DNA from: an uncultured Roseicyclus sp.
GTDB lineage: Bacteria; Pseudomonadota; Alphaproteobacteria; Rhodobacterales; Rhodobacteraceae
Length of the DNA stretch: 64,000 nucleotides
Direction: 5' to 3'
Assembly (NCBI GenBank): GCA_947489665.1
Contig: CANLEH010000001.1
Coordinates: 1,460,501-1,524,500 of the forward strand
Under the pieces are notes generated by a model. It searched no databases, was not told the origin of the DNA, and was given only the letters and a program-made list of their open reading frames with translations. Below, piece by piece: positions 61,430-64,000 of the stretch. Position numbers and translations under genes: made by a program. Numbering within the stretch: position 1 is the stretch's first letter; each line of letters begins with the position of its first letter.

Positions 61430-62821
61430 TCACGCGACCAGCGCGCGGGCCTCCTGCATGCGCAGAACGGGGCGGGCCGGTGGGCCCCAACAAGCGGGCG
61501 CGGTGCGTAGATCGGGAAACAGCGTGAAAAGCTCTTCCCGGGTCCGGGCGCTCAGGGCCTGTTTGGCCATATCGCCCGGATGGAAGCTTTCCATCGGCAG
61601 GTCGTTGGCTTGGATGATTTCATGCCCATCGAAAAGCAGATGAATATACGTAACTGTCCGGGCCTTGGTATCTTGCGCAAAGAGCGCTTTGGCCGGGGCC
61701 AGAACCTCAGCCTCGCTAAACAAAAGCTGCGCGCTGGCGCCCCGCATCAGGATGCGGTGCTGGGGCGAGACCTGCGTGTCGCGCGACGGAAGACCGGGAC
61801 CAAAGCTATCAGCAGGGATCGTGACCGGCGATAGGGCAGGATCGGCTTCGGGCAACGTAACAGTCTGGCTGCAGATCCAGCGCAACGGTTGCAAGCCGTG
61901 ATCCCGGGTGATGACTAGATCGCCAACCGACAGATCCTCAACCGCACGATAGCCCAGCGGGGTCGCAATTGCAGTGCCTGTCGTGAAGCAAAGAATCGCG
62001 CCTTGCTCAAACGTGACAATGCCAACGCCTTCATCGGCGTGCCCGGTATCGCCATCGACAGACGTATCCTCTTCAAACCGGAGCTGGATCGTATCCGTTC
62101 CCGCACTGTCATTGCGGAAGATGACATTGCCGGTGTCGGTGTCATTGCGGGTCTGGGTTTCCGCGACGGTGATCGGATTGGTGAAATCGTCGCCAGTGGA
62201 ATAGGTGGACCAGCCGGAATTCACGGTGCTGCCGTTCAGGGCGGCGCCGCTGTCGGTGCCATTTCCAGGCTCAATTGCGATCCAGCCCACCTGTTCGGTG
62301 CCGTGCACGCCGTCCTGGCTTTCGGCCTCTTCCACGATCAGATTGAACCCTGAGGCGGTGATATTGTAGGGGTCGCTGTCGACGTTGGAGGCGTCATTGT
62401 CGGACGCCACCGTCGTCAGAACTACCGGCGGGGCAGAGAACCCTGCGCTGAAGCCCACGGCCTCTCCATCGCCGTCGGCATCGGCGTGGCGCGCTTCGAT
62501 CAGGCGGCCGTCTGGCAAGACATGGCTACCTTCCTCGACCGCAATCCAATTTATGTCTTCGACGCGAGGATGGGGGCCATCGTGGTTTTCCCATTCATCC
62601 ATGGTGAACCGAAAACCGGTCGCCTCGCCAGCGGCATTGGTCTGCACGTCGATCAAGCGAAGCGAGAACTTGTTGCCCCCGAAATCGGTGGCCATCAGCA
62701 CGATGACAGGATCATCCAGCGGGTCAGCGAAGGTTACAACAATGGGTTCGCCCGTGACGGTGGTGTTGTCGCTGATTGTACCGGCTTCTCCGATCGCCAA
62801 TGTGGGCTCCTGATCCATCAT
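61430..62821 (-). CDS. Hint (Hedgehog/intein)-domain protein with two lectin-like repeats
   Basis: A 463-aa acidic protein. Residues about 25-100 and 115-200 are two related beta-rich repeats, each ending with a WIAIE/WIAVE motif after E..DG.H. They resemble H-type-lectin-like units. From Cys278 (ILCFTTGTAIATPLGYRAVE) a Hint domain follows, with VGDLVITRDHG and SPQHRIL (His near 355), the residues used in intein-type autoprocessing. No signal peptide is visible, so export, if any, would be by type I or another route. The ATG at 62821 or 62818 starts it. It interrupts the his region. Confidence 0.85.
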   Translation of the reverse strand: MMDQEPTLAIGEAGTISDNTTVTGEPIVVTFADPLDDPVIVLMATDFGGNKFSLRLIDVQTNAAGEATGFRFTMDEWENHDGPHPRVEDINWIAVEEGSHVLPDGRLIEARHADADGDGEAVGFSAGFSAPPVVLTTVASDNDASNVDSDPYNITASGFNLIVEEAESQDGVHGTEQVGWIAIEPGNGTDSGAALNGSTVNSGWSTYSTGDDFTNPITVAETQTRNDTDTGNVIFRNDSAGTDTIQLRFEEDTSVDGDTGHADEGVGIVTFEQGAILCFTTGTAIATPLGYRAVEDLSVGDLVITRDHGLQPLRWICSQTVTLPEADPALSPVTIPADSFGPGLPSRDTQVSPQHRILMRGASAQLLFSEAEVLAPAKALFAQDTKARTVTYIHLLFDGHEIIQANDLPMESFHPGDMAKQALSARTREELFTLFPDLRTAPACWGPPARPVLRMQEARALVA

Positions 62822-62978
62822 GCTTTGTGTCCAGTTTTCGTTTGAAAACAGGAGGAAACTCGCACCTGTATACAGCTAAGGGACAAATCAGTTCAGGGGG
62901 AAATGTGGCGCGACGTTGCCCCTAGCACCGGTCAGCGAGGTCTTGCCGAAACCGCGCATCGCGCAGGCGGCGGAGCGC

Positions 62979-63350
62979 TTAGCCAGACCCTTCGCGCCGC
63001 CGAACGACAAACTCCCAGACGCCTGCCAAAACCAACAGCGCAGCGCCGAACAGAATGCCAAGCCCATAGGCAAGTAGAGCAACACCCGAAATCTGGTCTG
63101 CGGCCGTTCCAGTTAGCCCAATCCCGGGACAGGTCCCAAATCCGTAGAGGAAATTGCCGGTACAGTTGGCCGTCAAAGCAATGAACACCACAAAGGCTGC
63201 GGTCAAAATGACGACCCAGAAAAGCGCGCTGATCTTGAGGATCTTGGACAGGCGCAGCGACCAGGAATGGGCGCCCCAGGCGGCAAAGGCTGCACAGATG
63301 CACCAGGTCGGCAGCAATACGGTCAGGGATGCAACGATAAGATCGCTCAC
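62979..63350 (-). CDS. Small membrane protein coupled to hisA
   Basis: A 123-aa protein with about four hydrophobic segments ([39 protein letters not shown] and a last one at [16 protein letters not shown]). Two Cys lie in an external-looking loop ([15 protein letters not shown]). It starts with GTG at 63350, overlapping the hisA stop by 4 bp (GTGA), so it depends on hisA translation. Function unknown. Confidence 0.7.
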   Translation of the reverse strand: MSDLIVASLTVLLPTWCICAAFAAWGAHSWSLRLSKILKISALFWVVILTAAFVVFIALTANCTGNFLYGFGTCPGIGLTGTAADQISGVALLAYGLGILFGAALLVLAGVWEFVVRRREGSG

Positions 63351-64000
63351 GCCAATGCGCCAAGCGCCTCGGCGAGGTCGAGCGCACCGTCGTAGAGCGC
63401 GCGGCCCGAGATTGCGCCTGAGATCACACCGGTGGCCTTGAGGGCCTGCAAATCCGCGAGCGACGACACGCCGCCTGATGCAATCACCGGAATGGATGTC
63501 GCGCGCGCAAGATCAGCGGTGGCAGAGACATTCGGGCCACCCATCGCGCCATCACGGTCGATGTCGGTGTAGATGATGGCGGCTACGCCCGCATCCTCAA
63601 AAGCTTGCGCGAGGTCGGTGACCATAACGTCGGTCTCTTCCGCCCAACCCTTGGTGGCGACACGGCCCTTGCGGGCGTCGATGCCGACAGCGACCTGACC
63701 GGGAAAGGCTCTTGCGGCTTCGCGCACCAGGTCGGGGTTTTCCACCGCGACAGTCCCAAGGATCACGCGCGCGATCCCCTTTTTCAGCCACATCTCGATG
63801 GTGGACATGTCGCGGATGCCGCCGCCAAGCTGCGTCGGTACGTTTGTTGCGGCGAGGATGGCCTCAACCGCTGCTCCATTCACCGGCTCCCCCGCGAAAG
63901 CGCCATTAAGATCAACGAGGTGCAGCCATTCGCAGCCAGCCTCCTCAAATGCCTTGGCTTGTGCGGCGGGGTCGGTGTTGAAGACGGTCGCTTCAGACAT
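63347..64000 (-). CDS. hisA: Phosphoribosylformimino-AICAR ribotide isomerase HisA, N-terminus cut by window edge
   Basis: The 217 residues visible lack only the usual first ~22 (the IPAIDLKDG region), which lie beyond 64000; the Met at the edge is internal. Present are [32 protein letters not shown] with the catalytic Asp, and [13 protein letters not shown]. It isomerises ProFAR in histidine synthesis. The downstream membrane gene overlaps its stop. Confidence 0.95.
   Translation of the reverse strand: MSEATVFNTDPAAQAKAFEEAGCEWLHLVDLNGAFAGEPVNGAAVEAILAATNVPTQLGGGIRDMSTIEMWLKKGIARVILGTVAVENPDLVREAARAFPGQVAVGIDARKGRVATKGWAEETDVMVTDLAQAFEDAGVAAIIYTDIDRDGAMGGPNVSATADLARATSIPVIASGGVSSLADLQALKATGVISGAISGRALYDGALDLAEALGALA

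Noticed and set aside
1-64000. CRISPR arrays, insertion sequences, prophage
   Set aside because: I saw no regularly spaced repeats with unique spacers, no transposase or integrase, and no phage structural genes. The palindrome arrays have too few, irregularly spaced units for CRISPR.

Overview
The window is high-GC, densely packed bacterial DNA. It most likely comes from a chromosome of a marine Rhodobacterales (Roseobacter-group) alphaproteobacterium. This is an inference from gene content: a chemotaxis operon with a CtrA-type site (TTAA-N7-TTAA) nearby, clpP-clpX, several family-5 peptide/oligosaccharide ABC systems, a dimethylglycine-dehydrogenase-like FAD/GcvT protein, a Hint-domain protein, and the blh-type sulfur locus. 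I saw no phage, plasmid, IS or CRISPR signature. The only RNA gene I can support is one tRNA-Tyr.

Layout: 1-3175 is the 3' part of a chemotaxis operon (cheA truncated by the window edge, cheW, cheR, cheY, and an orphan 114-aa protein). 3197-8483 holds a small helical protein, a two-gene operon of secreted proteins (the second has an FGE/SUMF1-like fold) and an unrecognised membrane-anchored protein. 8654-12559 is a four-gene operon whose members all overlap by 4 bp: a HAD-UbiA fusion, a GtrA-like protein, a DprE1-like oxidase and a DprE2-like reductase, together reading as decaprenyl-phosphate-arabinose-type synthesis. 12704-14897 has an exported Sel1-repeat protein and an AhpD-like protein.

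14948-27536 is a catabolic or uptake cluster: an AraC regulator divergent from a PhyH dioxygenase, then a metallo-beta-lactamase-fold protein lacking the usual HxHxDH motif, a family-5 solute-binding protein, a P450, two permeases, a fused double ATPase and a GH38 alpha-mannosidase. A second peptide-type ABC operon faces it (33795-27647, minus strand) and carries an inserted nuclease-like DUF gene between permease and ATPase. A paralogous binding protein lies at 38326-39915, beyond pnuC-nadR, a universal stress protein and a DEAD-box helicase.

40069-41829 is a YeeE/YedE sulfur-transport pair with a Blh-like persulfide dioxygenase. 41890-48624 holds exonuclease III, two small proteins, glutaryl-CoA dehydrogenase and a four-gene operon (nitronate monooxygenase-like, acyl-CoA dehydrogenase, APH-type kinase, PaaI thioesterase). 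That operon resembles the ACAD10/11 and Lva route for 4-hydroxyacyl-CoA. 48717-53619 has an unusual photolyase-like protein, clpP, clpX and two less known genes. 53686-58809 has the DMGDH-like enzyme, tRNA-Tyr, rlmB, a zinc-ribbon protein, a YHS protein and a CoA-binding protein. 59105-64000 is a histidine-biosynthesis region (hisA, hisF, hisE, with a NADAR gene overlapping hisE), split by a DUF302 gene, a small membrane protein and a Hint protein.

The most unusual non-coding signal is a pair of intergenic elements (6826-6931 and 16789-16855). They share exactly the same 15-5-15-17-15 architecture of palindromes and a similar A-rich spacer, but the palindrome arms differ in a compensated way (GTTCA-NN-TGAAC versus GACCA-NN-TGGTC).
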